64,000 nt of DNA. Source: Carex sylvatica (lineage: Eukaryota; Streptophyta; Magnoliopsida; Poales; Cyperaceae). The position numbers were made by a program, and so were the translations under genes. The stretch covers positions 89,493 through 153,492 of the forward strand of contig CAXKVR010000085.1 in NCBI GenBank assembly GCA_964058845.1. The letters are read 5' to 3'. The notes beneath the pieces were generated by a model that worked only from the letters and a program-made list of their open reading frames with translations, ran no database searches and had not been told where the DNA came from. Of the stretch, positions 46,132 through 58,229 are shown piece after piece (within the stretch, counting starts at the first letter, position 1; each line of letters begins with the position of its first letter).

Positions 46132-48831
46132 TGTGACATTATGAATTTTAGAATCGTAAATTTAATAATAAATATAGAAAAACGGTCCAGTGCGGATGGA
46201 TGACCCGCACTGCGGGTGGCTTCAACCGCACTGGGACAAGTTTCTTAATAAACGGCTGCAATTTCCTCTGGGTGCGGATGGTGGTGCAGATGGGCACACG
46301 CACTGCGGGTGAGTTCTGTACTCTTCTGAAAATTTCGCTAAGTACTGAATGCGGATGGGAGCATCCGCACTGGCCTCAGTGCGTCCGCACTAGGCTCGGA
46401 CATTTTTCTGCGCCGTGAGTGCGGATGGTGGTGCGGATGGGCACACGCACTGCGGGTGAGTTCTGTACTCTTCTGAAAATTTCGCTAAGTACTGAATGCG
46501 GATGGGAGCATCCGCACTGGCCTCAGTGCGTCCGCACTAGGCTCGGACATTTTTCTGCGCCGTGAGTGCGGCTGGACGGATCCGCAGTGCGGATGATTGA
46601 TCCGCACTGGGGTGTGTTTGTTATTTGCGTAGTGAATGCGGCTGGATGGATCCGCAGTGCGGATGATTGACCCGCATTGGGGAGTATTTTTGGCTATTTT
46701 TGCTATTTTTGAGGGACTTATTTGCAAAATGGATAAACTAAACATCTTCTCTCTTTATTTTTATCTTTTTAATAAATAAAACATTACATAAAGGGCCTAT
46801 TTGTAATAAACATTTTCAAGTTTGGTAATATTAATAAAATAGAGGGGTTTATTTGCAAAATTCCAATTATTAATTAAGAAAACCTTTCTTCTTCAATTCA
46901 TTCCACCGACGGAAATTTGAGAGAGGGTTAGGGTGAGCCGAAAGAAAAAAGAGAAAGAGAGAGAGAGAGAAATTAAGCGCGGAAACTGATCGAACTGACC
47001 GGAAAATCGAGATTCGAGCTGAATTGACGATCCTTGATCGATTAGAAAGCTTCAATTTGATATATATTTCTCCCTGGTAATTTCTTAAAAAACCCTAATT
47101 TATTCGATTTATTCGATTTGTCATGATTTCGGTTGAAACTTGTGATTAGGGTTTCGTAATCGAGTTCTAGCTCGATTAGTTGTTAATTTGTGATAATTGA
47201 TACGATTTATCTTCCTTTTCTCTTGGAAACCCTAATTTTATTTGATTTGATATATTTTGGTGAAATTCGAAGTCGAATTTGATTTGAAACGTTATAACTC
47301 GATAATCGGATTGATTTGCTTGTGGAATTTGGAATTAAACCAGGATTTTGCGGTTGGATTGAAATGGAAAGGAATTATGATAGTTTCATGTGAAACTCTG
47401 GAAATTGTTGGAATTAATCGAGTTATAACTTCGTTAAAACCTACCGATTGAATTGGAATTCGAATTAGGGTTTGGTAATGGTGTTGACTTATCCGATATT
47501 AATCGAACGCGTTAATCGAATTTAACGTGTAAAATAGGTGGTAATCATACGAGGCAAAGGATTTCTGGATCGTTCGAGACGCCTGAGCCTTAGTCGAGCG
47601 TGCTATTACTCAGGTGCGGGGTTTCTGGACTTGTTTGATATTTTATATTCAGAAATTAAACTGTGTTTCGATTTATATGCATTGCATTGCCTAAATAAAG
47701 TGAAACTCGAATTGTTTAATCTGATTGATTTGCATGCTGGTATGGTTATTATTTGTGTTGATCTGAATGATCTGATTTTGGAATTAGAGTCACCGTGCTT
47801 TATATCACCATCGGTTGGTGGATATGGTATTATTGTCATCCACCATGATGACGTCACCCAAGGGGTGAATCCGGATTTGTCAAAGTCTAATGCATGGACG
47901 TTTGACGCTCAGTGTTCTAAAGCTTTAGATCGTCTGGCCCTCGGCAGTTCCCAGTACCGGTTGGGACGAGGGGTAAGTGACTTTGTATTATGATTTTGGT
48001 TATGGGTGACTGTGTATCGGAGGCATTACCCAGGGGGTATGCGTTTGGATGGTCATTTGGATTTATATGGATTTTTCGGATATGAATTGGAACCAGACTT
48101 TTAATTAAACAGTTAAGCCTGTAACTACAGATGAGTGTCATGAGAAAAGGTTTTACCTGGTACAGCCGTCTGTAGGTGTCTGTAACCCTACAGATGAGTG
48201 GGAACGAATTGGGGTCCAGTTTGGTGGAACATCTGTAGTTACTACCAGATATTCTGAAATCGAGTTAAACCAAATATTGTGTGCTTGAATTTCATCTTGG
48301 CAATTCCTGATTTGTGATTTCATTTGAATAAATGTTGTCGGGTTTGTGCATTTATGTTTATATATGATTATAAACTGATCTGAGCTTTATTTGTGTTTAC
48401 TTTTTGAATATAATCTGTGATTGCAAGTCCAGGGACGATTTGTGGCAATTTATCGCACTGAGAATTCAATTCTCATCCCCTCTTTTGGGTTAATTTTTCA
48501 GGTACCGGTTCGGTGGATCCGAGAGAGACACGAGGTCGGTAGGCCTGGTTTTCACCGCTACTTAGCTGTCTGGTATTGTGACTAGAGACATGTATAGATT
48601 TATGTTTTGATTGTATATATATATGTGTTCTCTATGTCATTTGGTGATACGTATCCATCGAGATACGGATTTTGTATAATATTACCTGACCAGTTGGGAT
48701 TTATGAACTGTTTTTCTTAGTTATTTGTTTGTTTGTTTGGTTGTGTTTTACTTTCTATTATATCGTACTTGCCTTGTAGGCATACGGGCAACCGTATGTC
48801 TACGGCAGGAGGCACCCGTCACGCCTCGTGG
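46132..48831 (+). repeat. 5' LTR, with internal duplication and missing 3' end
   Basis: Aligns with the 3' LTR without other indels, except for an extra 147-bp tandem copy (46272-46418, 46419-46565) and loss of the last 17 bases at the junction with gag. Its early part is full of tgcggatg/catccgca motifs. Confidence 0.9.
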
Positions 48832-51764
48832 CACCCGTCACGCCTCGGAGGAATCAGGAATTGATTATCGAGCCGGCTGTGGATCAGGCTGGAGCTGGTC
48901 CAGCTGGTGCTGAGGGAGCTGGTGGCGCTGGAGGAGCGCCAGGTAGAGACCGGGACATAGATGACCGGCTGATTGCGGCCTACGAGAGAGGTCGCCAAGC
49001 AGAGATGCGGGATGCAGCACCTGTGGTTCGCGGTGGTGCACCCGAAGAGTTTAGAAGGCTGTATGATTCATTTCTGCGCTTGAATCCGCCGCGCTATGAT
49101 GGAACCGGCGGGTATGCGGCAGCCGAGGAATGGCTGGCGCAAATAAATGCAAAGCTGAATTTATGCCGTGCACCTGAGGATGATAAAGTAGAGGTAACTG
49201 AGCAGCAACTGGAGGGTGACGCAAGGTTCTGGTGGGACGGGGCCCGACGCAGTTATGTCGGGGAGGAAGCGAGGATTCCGTGGGAATGGTTTGAACAGCA
49301 GTTCAACCGGAGATTTCTGAGTAATATCCAACGTGAAGCGTTGCGGAGGAAGTTTCTGGAATTAAGGCAAAATGGACGTCCGGTGGGGGATTATAATAGT
49401 GAGTTTCTGGCGTTGTCGCGTTATGCATCAGACATTCAGAATGACGCGGCAAGGTATCACAGGCATTACTTGGATGGTTTGGATGGGAATATCTCAATGA
49501 TTGTTGATACTCCGACTGCTACGGAGTTGCAATCTATGATGGATCATGCCGAACAGATAGAGATGCATGGTAAGCGGAGGAAAGAGCAACTGACTGAAAG
49601 AAATGTAAAACAGAAGGATGCTCAGAGTGGGCAAATGTCGAGGTCGAGGGGAGGACCATCATTTGCTAGACCCCCTCGGTCGAATATGGCGCCGAGACCC
49701 CCGTTTAGACAGATTTCTATGCCGGGTTTTAGACCGGTGATTCCTTCGCAATGGTGTCGATCGTGCAATCAAGCGCACGATGAGGTTGAGTGTAGGCGCA
49801 AGACTAGCGCTTGTTTCATATGTGGTAGCGCGGGACATTGGGCGAGGGAGTGCCCGAATGCGCTAATGAGGATGCGAGGCGCTGGTAGCGCGGGAGGGTC
49901 CGCTAGCGTTGGGCGCGGTGCACCGACGTGGCGTGGACGTGGTGCATCTCAAGCTGGTGGGGCTAGCGCTAGCAGGGCTAGCAGCGCCGGTAGCGTCGGC
50001 AGGGTTAGCGGCGCTGGCAGCGTCGGCAGGAACGATGGCAGGGCGGCGGCGAATGCGCTTAACATTGCTGGAACTTCGCGCAACGCTGCAACTGCGCTGG
50101 GAGATGGCCAGACTGACGCCATGACAGGTATACTCTCTATATCTGATCAGGATGCGTATTGTTTGATTGATACGGGGTGCAGCCATTCTATTGTGTCGAG
50201 GGAATTGGTAGAAAAAGGGAATTGGCCAATTGAGACATGTAATCAAGTTGTAAATGTTCAAACCCCGTTTGGTTCAACTGATCAAGGAATCACTTTATGC
50301 CGAAACCGAAAGATTAAGATAGATGGAAGGGAGTTCGAGGCAGACTTGTTGGTAATGGAGATTACCGGTTACGACGTGTTATTGGGTATGGACTGGTTGA
50401 CGAGACACGCTGCTACTATTGATTGTCCGCATCGTCGGATCCATTTCGCGAATTCGAGAGGTATGTCTTGCATACTCAATTGTAGAGAAATTGGAAAACT
50501 AACACCGTGTATTTCGGCTGTAGAGATGAAACATTTATTAGAATCAGGGTGTGATGCTTACTTGGCGGCCGTGGTTTATGCGTCTGTGGCAGTTCCAGAA
50601 ATCAGCACCATTCCGGTGGTTTCGGAATTTGTGGATGTATTTTCGGAAGAGATTGTAGGGTTGCCACCTGAACGAGAAGTGGAGTTCGGTATCGAATTGG
50701 TACCGGGCACAACACCGATTTCAAAAGCACCGTATCGAATGGCACCGGCAGAATTGAAAGAACTTAAGGCGCAGTTGGAAGATATGTTAAAGAGTGGATT
50801 TATCAGACCTAGCACGTCACCATGGGGCGCGCCAGTATTATTTGTCAAGAATAAAGATGGAACATTGCGGTTATGCATTGATTACCGCGAGTTGAACAAG
50901 GTAACTGTGAAAAATAAATATCCGTTACCTCGGATTGACGATCTGTTTGATCAGTTACAGGGATCCTCAATATATTCAAAGATTGATCTGAGAACAGGAT
51001 ATCACCAGCTGAGAATACGGCCGAGCGATGTGGATAAGACAGCGTTCCGTACAAGGTACGGGCATTATGAATACCTGGTTATGCCGTTTGGGCTGACGAA
51101 CGCACCGGCAGCGTTCATGGACTTGATGCACCGTGTGTTTCACGATCTATTGGATTCTACAGTTGTGGTGTTCATTGATGATATACTGGTGTATTCGCGC
51201 TCGCGAGAAGAACATGAGGTACATCTTAGAATTGTATTGCAAAGATTGCGTGAACATCAGTTATTCGCAAAGTTGTCGAAATGTGAATTCTGGTTGGAGG
51301 AAGTTACATTTTTGGGGCATGTGGTTTCTGGAAAAGGGTTAGCGGTGGATTCCGAAAAGATTCGGGCTGTGACAGATTGGAAAAGGCCGGAGACAGTTAC
51401 TGAAATTCGCAGCTTTCTGGGGTTAGCCGGGTACTACAGGAGATTTGTACTCGGGTTTTCGCGGTTAGCGGCACCACTTACAAAATTGTTGCACAAAGGC
51501 GTGAAATTTGATTGGGGTACTGCGCAAGATAAAAGTTTTGAGGAATTGAAGAGTCGGCTGGTATCCGCGCCAGTCCTTGCTATGCCGACTGCAGATAAAG
51601 AGTACACGGTTTATACCGATGCATCTCGATTAGGTTTGGGTTGCGTATTGATGCAAGATGATCATGTAATTGCCTACGCATCTCGGCAATTGCGACCGCA
51701 CGAGCAAAACTACCCGACGCATGATTTGGAGTTAGCGGCGGTGATATTTGCGCTGAAGATTTGA
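48780..51764 (+). pseudogene. Retrotransposon gag-pol, part 1 (Gag, PR, RT, RNase H) ending at a nonsense codon
   Basis: The frame is open from 48780 but has no ATG before the Gag domain; the true start was lost with the 5' LTR end. Numbered from codon 48828: Gag core about 95-210 ([28 protein letters not shown]), CCHC zinc knuckle [14 protein letters not shown] about 328-341, protease active site LIDTGCSHS about 445, RT with [20 protein letters not shown] about 685 and catalytic FIDDILVYS about 782, RNase [11 protein letters not shown] about 929. It stops at TGA (51762-51764), where related elements have a Trp codon (FALKI-W-RHYLYG), and the same frame continues afterwards. Confidence 0.9.
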
Positions 51765-53576
51765 CGGCATTACTTGTATGGCGTGAAATGCCGAATCTAT
51801 ACTGATCATCAAAGTCTGAAATACATCTTCACGCAAAAGGAGTTAAATTTGCGACAAAGGCGGTGGTTAGAATTGATGAAAGACTATGACTTAGATATCC
51901 AGTATCATGCAGGAAAAGTGAACAGTGTAGCAGATGCATTGAGCAGAAAGAGTCAGGTAAACCTGGCGTCGGTGATTACAAGTGAAACTCATCTTCTCGA
52001 GGAAATGCGCAGAATGGAAATACATGTTGGCGCGTCACGCGAATTAGCGTTGGAAGTTGCATCTAAATGTAATAGAAGTGAGGTTGGGACTAGCGCAACT
52101 GCAATGGCGTCGGTTGTGCTAGCAGCGGTTGAAATCCGATCGGAATTACACGAGCAGATTCGTGCAGCGCAACAGAATGATCCGAGATGTCAGAAATTCA
52201 AACTGCACTATGAGTCAAACGCTGATTCACCGTTTCAAGTTCAAGGAGATGGCATCTTGCGGTTTCACGACCGCATTTGTGTACCAAGTAATTTGGAGTT
52301 GAAAGATCTGATTTTGTCAGAGGCGCACAATTCGGGATACGCTATCCATCCGGGAGAGGTAAAAATGTATCAAGATCTAAAGAAGTATTTTTGGTGGCCA
52401 AAGATGAAAAAGGAAGTACAAAGGTACGTGGAAAAGTGTCAAATATGTCAGCAAGTTAAAGCGGAGCGGCAGAGAAAAGCAGGATTGCTAAGACCGCTGG
52501 AAATACCTACAAGGAAATTTGAATCAATCACGATGGATTTCGTAAGTGGATTTCCGAGAACTCTCGGAAGGTATAATACAGTTTGGGTGATTGTGGATCG
52601 ATTAACGAAGATAGCGCATTTCATTCCGCTTCGAATTGAGACATCTGGGCCAGAATTGGCGGAATTGTTTCTGAAATATCAGTTTAAGTACCATGGTTGC
52701 TCGCGCAATATTATTTCTGACCGAGATCCTCGGTTCACTTCTCATTTCTGGGAGAGTTTTCAAGAAACAATGGGTACCAAGTTGAGATTCAGCACTGCGC
52801 ACCATCCTCAGACTGACGGTCAGTCTGAGCGCACCATTCAGACGCTGGAAGACATGTTGCGCTCCTGCGCGCTAAGTTTACAAGGTTCGTGGGTTGATCA
52901 TTTGTATCTAGTGGAGTTTGCGTATAACAACAGTTATCATTCGAGCATTGGTATGTCACCGCAAGAGGCGCTGACAGGGCAGCAGTGCCGTACTCCACTG
53001 TGGTGGGGACCAGCGGGTACCTATCCACCTACAGGGCCGCAAATGTTAGAAGAAATTGCTGAGAAAACAAAGATGGTTCTGAGTCGGCTTAAGTCGGCTC
53101 AAGAAAGGCAAAAGAAATATGCGGATATTCACCGAAGACCGTTGGAATTTCAAGAAAGTGATCACGTATGGCTTCGAGTTTCGCCTGTCAGATGCGTGCA
53201 TCGATTTGGTGTTTCGGGCAAGCTATGTCCTCGATATATTGGGCCGTTCCAGATTTTGCGACGAGTTGGACCGGTTGCATACGAGCTTGCACTACCACCA
53301 GCGTTGGACCGGGTTCATCCGGTATTTCATGTATCACAGTTACGCAGATATGTGCGAGATCCGTCGCATTGTATTGATCACTCGGGTTTACACGTACAAG
53401 ATGATCTGACATATCAAGAAGAACCAATGCAGATATTGGATCGAAAAGAGCAACGGCTACGAAGCAAAGTGATTCGGCTCGTGTTGGTAAAATGGGGACG
53501 CCATTCCGATAAGGAAGCGACGTGGGAGCTCGAAGAGAGCATCCGAGAAAAGTATCCGGAGTTATTCGACAATTAA
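51765..53576 (+). pseudogene. Retrotransposon pol, part 2 (end of RNase H, integrase, chromodomain)
   Basis: Continues in the same frame as part 1 after the TGA. It encodes the last part of RNase H ([20 protein letters not shown]), the integrase zinc-binding HHCC region (HNSGYAIH ... CQICQQ), and the catalytic core with Asp in TMDFVSGF, Asp in IISDRDPRF and Glu in QSERTIQ. The second Asp and the Glu are exactly 35 residues apart. The GPF/GPY-like segment ([19 protein letters not shown]) follows, then a C-terminal chromodomain-like module ([15 protein letters not shown]). Chromodomains direct such elements to heterochromatin. The enzyme residues look intact; only the upstream nonsense codon and missing leader break the element. 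Confidence 0.9.
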
Positions 53577-53611
53577 GGTACGAAATCAAGTTCAGCGGAC
53601 TGAACTTCATT

Positions 53612-53626
53612 TTAAGAGGGGAGAAA
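53612..53626 (+). promoter_or_regulatory. Polypurine tract
   Basis: aagaggggagaaa lies immediately before the 3' LTR, in the expected position for plus-strand priming. Confidence 0.8.
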
Positions 53627-56196
53627 TGTGACATTATGAATTTTAGAATCGTAAATTTAATAATAAATATAGAAAAACGGTCCAGTGCGGATGGATGACC
53701 CGCACTGCGGGTGGCTTCAACCGCACTGGGACAAGTTCCTTAATAAACGGCTGCAATTTCCTCTGGGTGCGGATGGTGGTGCGGATGGGCACACGCACTG
53801 CGGGTGAGTTCTGTACTCTTCTGAAAATTTCGCTAAGTACTGAATGCGGATGGGAGCATCCGCACTGGCCTCAGTGCGTCCGCACTAGGCTCGGACATTT
53901 TTCTGCGCCGTGAGTGCGGCTGGACGGATCCGCAGTGCGGATGATTGATCCGCACTGGGGTGTGTTTGTTATTTGCGCAGTGAATGCGGCTGGATGGATC
54001 CGCAGTGCGGATGATTGACCCGCATTGGGGAGTATTTTTGGCTATTTTTGCTATTTTTGAGGGACTTATTTGCAAAATGGATAAACTAAACATCTTCTCT
54101 CTTTATTTTTATCTTTTTAATAAATAAAACATTACATAAAGGGCCTATTTGTAATAAACATTTTCAAGTTTGGTAATATTAATAAAATAGAGGGGTTTAT
54201 TTGCAAAATTCCAATTATTAATTAAGAAAACCTTTCTTCTTCAATTCATTCCACCGACGGAAATTTGAGAGAGGGTTAGGGTGAGCCGAAAGAAAAAAGA
54301 GAAAGAGAGAGAGAGAGAAATTAAGCGCGGAAACTGATCGAACTGACCGGAAAATCGAGATTCGAGCTGAATTGACGATCCTTGATCGATTAGAAAGCTT
54401 CAATTTGATATATATTTCTCCCTGGTAATTTCTTAAAAAACCCTAATTTATTCGATTTATTCGATTTGTCATGATTTCGGTTGAAACTTGTGATTAGGGT
54501 TTCGTAATCGAGTTCTAGCTCGATTAGTTGTTAATTTGTGATAATTGATACGATTTATCTTCCTTTTCTCTTGGAAACCCTAATTTTATTTGATTTGATA
54601 TATTTTGGTGAAATTCGAAGTCGAATTTGATTTGAAACGTTATAACTCGATAATCGGATTGATTTGCTTGTGGAATTTGGAATTAAACCAGGATTTTGCG
54701 GTTGGATTGAAATGGAAAGGAATTATGATAGTTTCATGTGAAACTCTGGAAATTGTTGGAATTAATCGAGTTATAACTTCGTTAAAACCTACCGATTGAA
54801 TTGGAATTCGAATTAGGGTTTGGTAATGGTGTTGACTTATCCGATATTAATCGAACGCGTTAATCGAATTTAACGTGTAAAATAGGTGGTAATCATACGA
54901 GGCAAAGGATTTCTGGATCGTTCGAGACGCCTGAGCCTTAGTCGAGCGTGCTATTACTCAGGTGCGGGGTTTCTGGACTTGTTTGATATTTTATATTCAG
55001 AAATTAAACTGTGTTTCGATTTATATGCATTGCATTGCCTAAATAAAGTGAAACTCGAATTGTTTAATCTGATTGATTTGCATGCTGGTATGGTTATTAT
55101 TTGTGTTGATCTGAATGATCTGATTTTGGAATTAGAGTCACCGTGCTTTATATCACCATCGGTTGGTGGATATGGTATTATTGTCATCCACCGTGATGAC
55201 GTCACCCAAGGGGTGAATCCGGATTTGTCAAAGTCTAATGCATGGACGTTTGACGCTCAGTGTTCTAAAGCTTTAGATCGTCTGGCCCTCGGCAGTTCCC
55301 AGTACCGGTTGGGACGAGGGGTAAGTGACTTTGTATTATGATTTTGGTTATGGGTGACTGTGTATCGGAGGCATTACCCAGGGGGTATGCGTTTGGATGG
55401 TCATTTGGATTTATATGGATTTTCCGGATATGAATTGGAACCAGACTTTTAATTAAACAGTTAAGCCTGTAACTACAGATGAGTGTCATGAGAAAAGGTT
55501 TTACCTGGTACAGCCGTCTGTAGGTGTCTGTAACCCTACAGATGAGTGGGAACGAATTGGGGTCCAGTTTGGTGGAACATCTGTAGTTACTACCAGATAT
55601 TCTGAAATCGAGTTAAACCAAATATTGTGTGCTTGAATTTCATCTTGGCAATTCCTGATTTGTGATTTCATTTGAATAAATGTTGTCGGATTTGTGCATT
55701 TATGTTTATATATGATTATAAACTGATCTGAGCTTTATTTGTGTTTACTTTTTGAATATAATCTGTGATTGCAAGTCCAGGGACGATTTGTGGCAATTTA
55801 TCGCACTGAGAATTCAATTCTCATCCCCTCTTTTGGGTTAATTTTTCAGGTACCGGTTCGGTGGATCCGAGAGAGACACGAGGTCGGTAGGCCTGGTTTT
55901 CACCGCTACTTAGCTGTCTGGTATTGTGACTAGAGACATGTATAGATTTATGTTTTGATTGTATATATATATGTGTTCTCTATGTCATTTGGTGATACGT
56001 ATCCATCGAGATACGGATTTTGTATAATATTACCTGACCAGTTGGGATTTATGAACTGTTTTTCTTAGTTATTTGTTTGTTTGTTTGGTTGTGTTTTACT
56101 TTCTATTATATCGTACTTGCCTTGTAGGCATACGGGCAACCGTATGTCTACGGCAGGAGGCACCCGTCACGCCTCGTGGGGCCGCGGGGTGTGACA
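53627..56196 (+). repeat. 3' LTR (2570 bp, intact)
   Basis: Begins tgtgacatta and ends gccgcggggtgtgaca. Carries one copy of the segment duplicated in the 5' LTR. Confidence 0.93.
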
Positions 56197-56342
56197 CTAA
56201 GTGCCGAAATTTGTTATTCTATTAAATATAAAATTTTAAATTATACTTGTAGAAAGAAATATTAGAGGAAATACGGAATTTAGGAGTGCTCAATTTTAAA
56301 TGTTGCCGTAAAAACTTCTAGTTGGGAAAAAGAAAAGAAAAA

Positions 56343-57496
56343 TTCCAAAATTTTTATTAAATCCAAAAAAATAAAGAATTTAAAAAACTATCCAGCTTTT
56401 CGAGTTATTTCGAAATTTACCCAAACCGCAATTTTTTTTTGCAATTTTGAAATTTCAAACCACAATTTTTTTTGCAGTTTTAGTCCTACTTTCCTCAAAA
56501 AAAAATTGAGGTTTTTTTTTTTTTCAAAACTCCTTTTCTCCAAAAATTATTTGCGGTTTTATCTTTTTTTTTTTAATAATTTATTTATTTTTTATGTTGA
56601 AATATTAGAAATATTTAAAATATTTCTTTGAAAATAGATGAAATATTATATAATTTGATTTATTAGAAAGACTGTGACAAATAACCCGGATAAACATTTT
56701 TCAGACCAAATTTTTCACGGCTGTAAGAAAAATTAGTATATTTCTTTGTGTGTTATTAGAAAAAAAAAATGCTTGGCTTCTGAGTTATTGATCTCGGTTC
56801 AAAAGTCTCTTCTAGGTAAATACATAAAATATTGTGATCCTTCTAGTACATTTAATTTCTAAAAAGTTGTATCTATTTTAAAAAAAAAAACAAAAACTTT
56901 AAGTTATTTAATGATCGTTATTCAAAAAAAATTCTCAAAATAGATAAAACTTTTTAGAAATTAAATGTACTAGAAGGACCAAAATGTTTTCTGTATTACA
57001 TAGAAGTGACTTTTTAACCGAGATCAATAACTCAGAATTCAAGCATTTTTTTTTTCCAATAACACACAAAGAAATATATTATTTTTTCTTACAGCCATGA
57101 AAAATTCGGCCTAAAAATGTTGATCCGGGTTATTTGTCGCAGTCTCTCTAATAAATCAAATTATATAATATTTCATCTATTTTCAAAGAAATATATTAAA
57201 TATTTCTAATATTTCAATATAAAAAATAAATAAATTTTAAAATTTTTGTTAAAAAAAGAAGACAAAACCGCAAATAATTTTTGCACAAAGAAAATTTTGA
57301 AAAAAAAAGACAAAACCGCAAATAATTTTTGCGGAAAGTGAGTTTTGGAAAATAAAACCCGCAAATTTTTTTCGCAGTTTGGAATTCCAAAACTACAAAA
57401 AAAAATTGCAGTTTGGATAGATTTCGAAATAATTCGAAAAGCTGAATAGTTTTTTAAATTCTTTATTTTTTTTGGATATTAATAAAAATTTCGGAC
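56343..57496. mobile_element. 1.15-kb foldback element, second copy of the NLR-intron family
   Basis: Inverted ends tccaaaatttttattaaatc / gatattaataaaaatttcgg. The central blocks (gaaaatagatgaaatattat; ttttcacggctgtaagaaaa) match those of 43356-44422. The outer arms differ: here they are rich in aaaccgcaa/ttgcggttt. It lies 146 bp beyond the Tekay insertion. Confidence 0.85.
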
Positions 57497-57756
57497 AAAA
57501 ATTATTGGCCGCTATATGGAAGTCTGGTCCATTTTTCATTATCAGAATTTCAAATTTTAGCTATTATATATCTCGAAATTTTTTTAATATTTTTTTTAGA
57601 AGTTTGGATTTAAAATTTATATTCATTAAATTAAAATGATAATTGTAAGTTTGTCACGTACGTCAAACTTTAATGTATATATATTTCCAAATATTATTCA
57701 AACCAAAAAATTAAAACTATCAATTATTTAGAAAAATTTATGTATTATATATGTAA

Positions 57757-57905
57757 AGCTTGGCTACTCTTCTTGTATAAGCAAATGAGGGTATATGCTT
57801 ATAAGTCATTTTTGTGTTTTCGAAATCCAAATAATCAATATGAAGCACTCAACATGTTATTCATATCAGATGTGCTTGGAGACCAAATTTTACATTTTTA
57901 ATTTT
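57757..57905 (+). mobile_element. Left arm of a GAGGTTGGCTACT-family MITE
   Basis: cttggctactcttcttgtat, then gtatatgcttataagtcattt and ttggagaccaaattttacat, match the left arm of 24092-24515. No right arm follows. Confidence 0.6.
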
Positions 57906-57979
57906 TTTTTGGAACTTTATGTTTACCATATTGTATCATGTCATATTATATATATTATGAAAATATTTATATTATTTAC

Positions 57980-58110
57980 CATTATAAAAAAATAGAATTT
58001 CGATCCTCCATCTAATATTCAATCTGCATCCGTATTTAAAAAATAAAAGAGGATATATATGGATATAGTTTTACCACTATTCGATCCGTTTACACCGCTA
58101 AGTTCCGGTT
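57980..58110. mobile_element. Fragment of a (CCGTAT)-type hAT MITE
   Basis: gcatccgtatttaaa and ttcgatccgtttacaccgct resemble the ends and interior of the element at 11071-11567. Boundaries unclear. Confidence 0.35.
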
Positions 58111-58156
58111 CAGTTATCCAACGAAGGAAGAGATGGAACTGGGCTTTTGGGACCTG

Positions 58157-58229
58157 ATTTGGACTGTTTCATGCCTGGCCCGGTTGCAAAGAAACTGAAA
58201 CCTGATATCCTAGACGAGGTTCATGTAAA
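58157..58229 (+). pseudogene. 73-bp fragment of CLASSY exon 3
   Basis: tttcatgcctggcccgg and gacgaggttcatgtaa match 33766-33833 of the CLASSY gene (residues around GFMPGPAAKKLKPDN) at roughly 85-90% identity. No neighbouring CLASSY sequence accompanies it. Confidence 0.75.

Larger units (their letters stand above)
46132..56196 (+). mobile_element. Ty3 (Metaviridae) LTR retrotransposon, Tekay/Del-type chromovirus
   Basis: Flanked by perfect 5-bp target duplications ctaag (46127-46131, 56197-56201). The termini are TG...CA, with tgtgaca at both ends. The LTRs are about 2.55 kb and differ by about six substitutions, all transitions, outside two structural changes in the 5' LTR, so insertion was recent. 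Internal order is gag, protease, reverse transcriptase, RNase H, integrase and a chromodomain-like tail, the order of Ty3 elements. LTR length and integrase C-terminus suggest Tekay/Del. It is defective: the 5' LTR end and primer-binding site are missing, the gag start is gone and pol has a nonsense codon. Confidence 0.93.

Noticed and set aside
47538..47993. Open frame of 151 codons in the 5' LTR, repeated at 54886-55341 in the 3' LTR
   Set aside because: It lies wholly within LTR sequence, has no recognisable domain, and is conserved only because the LTRs are young copies of each other.
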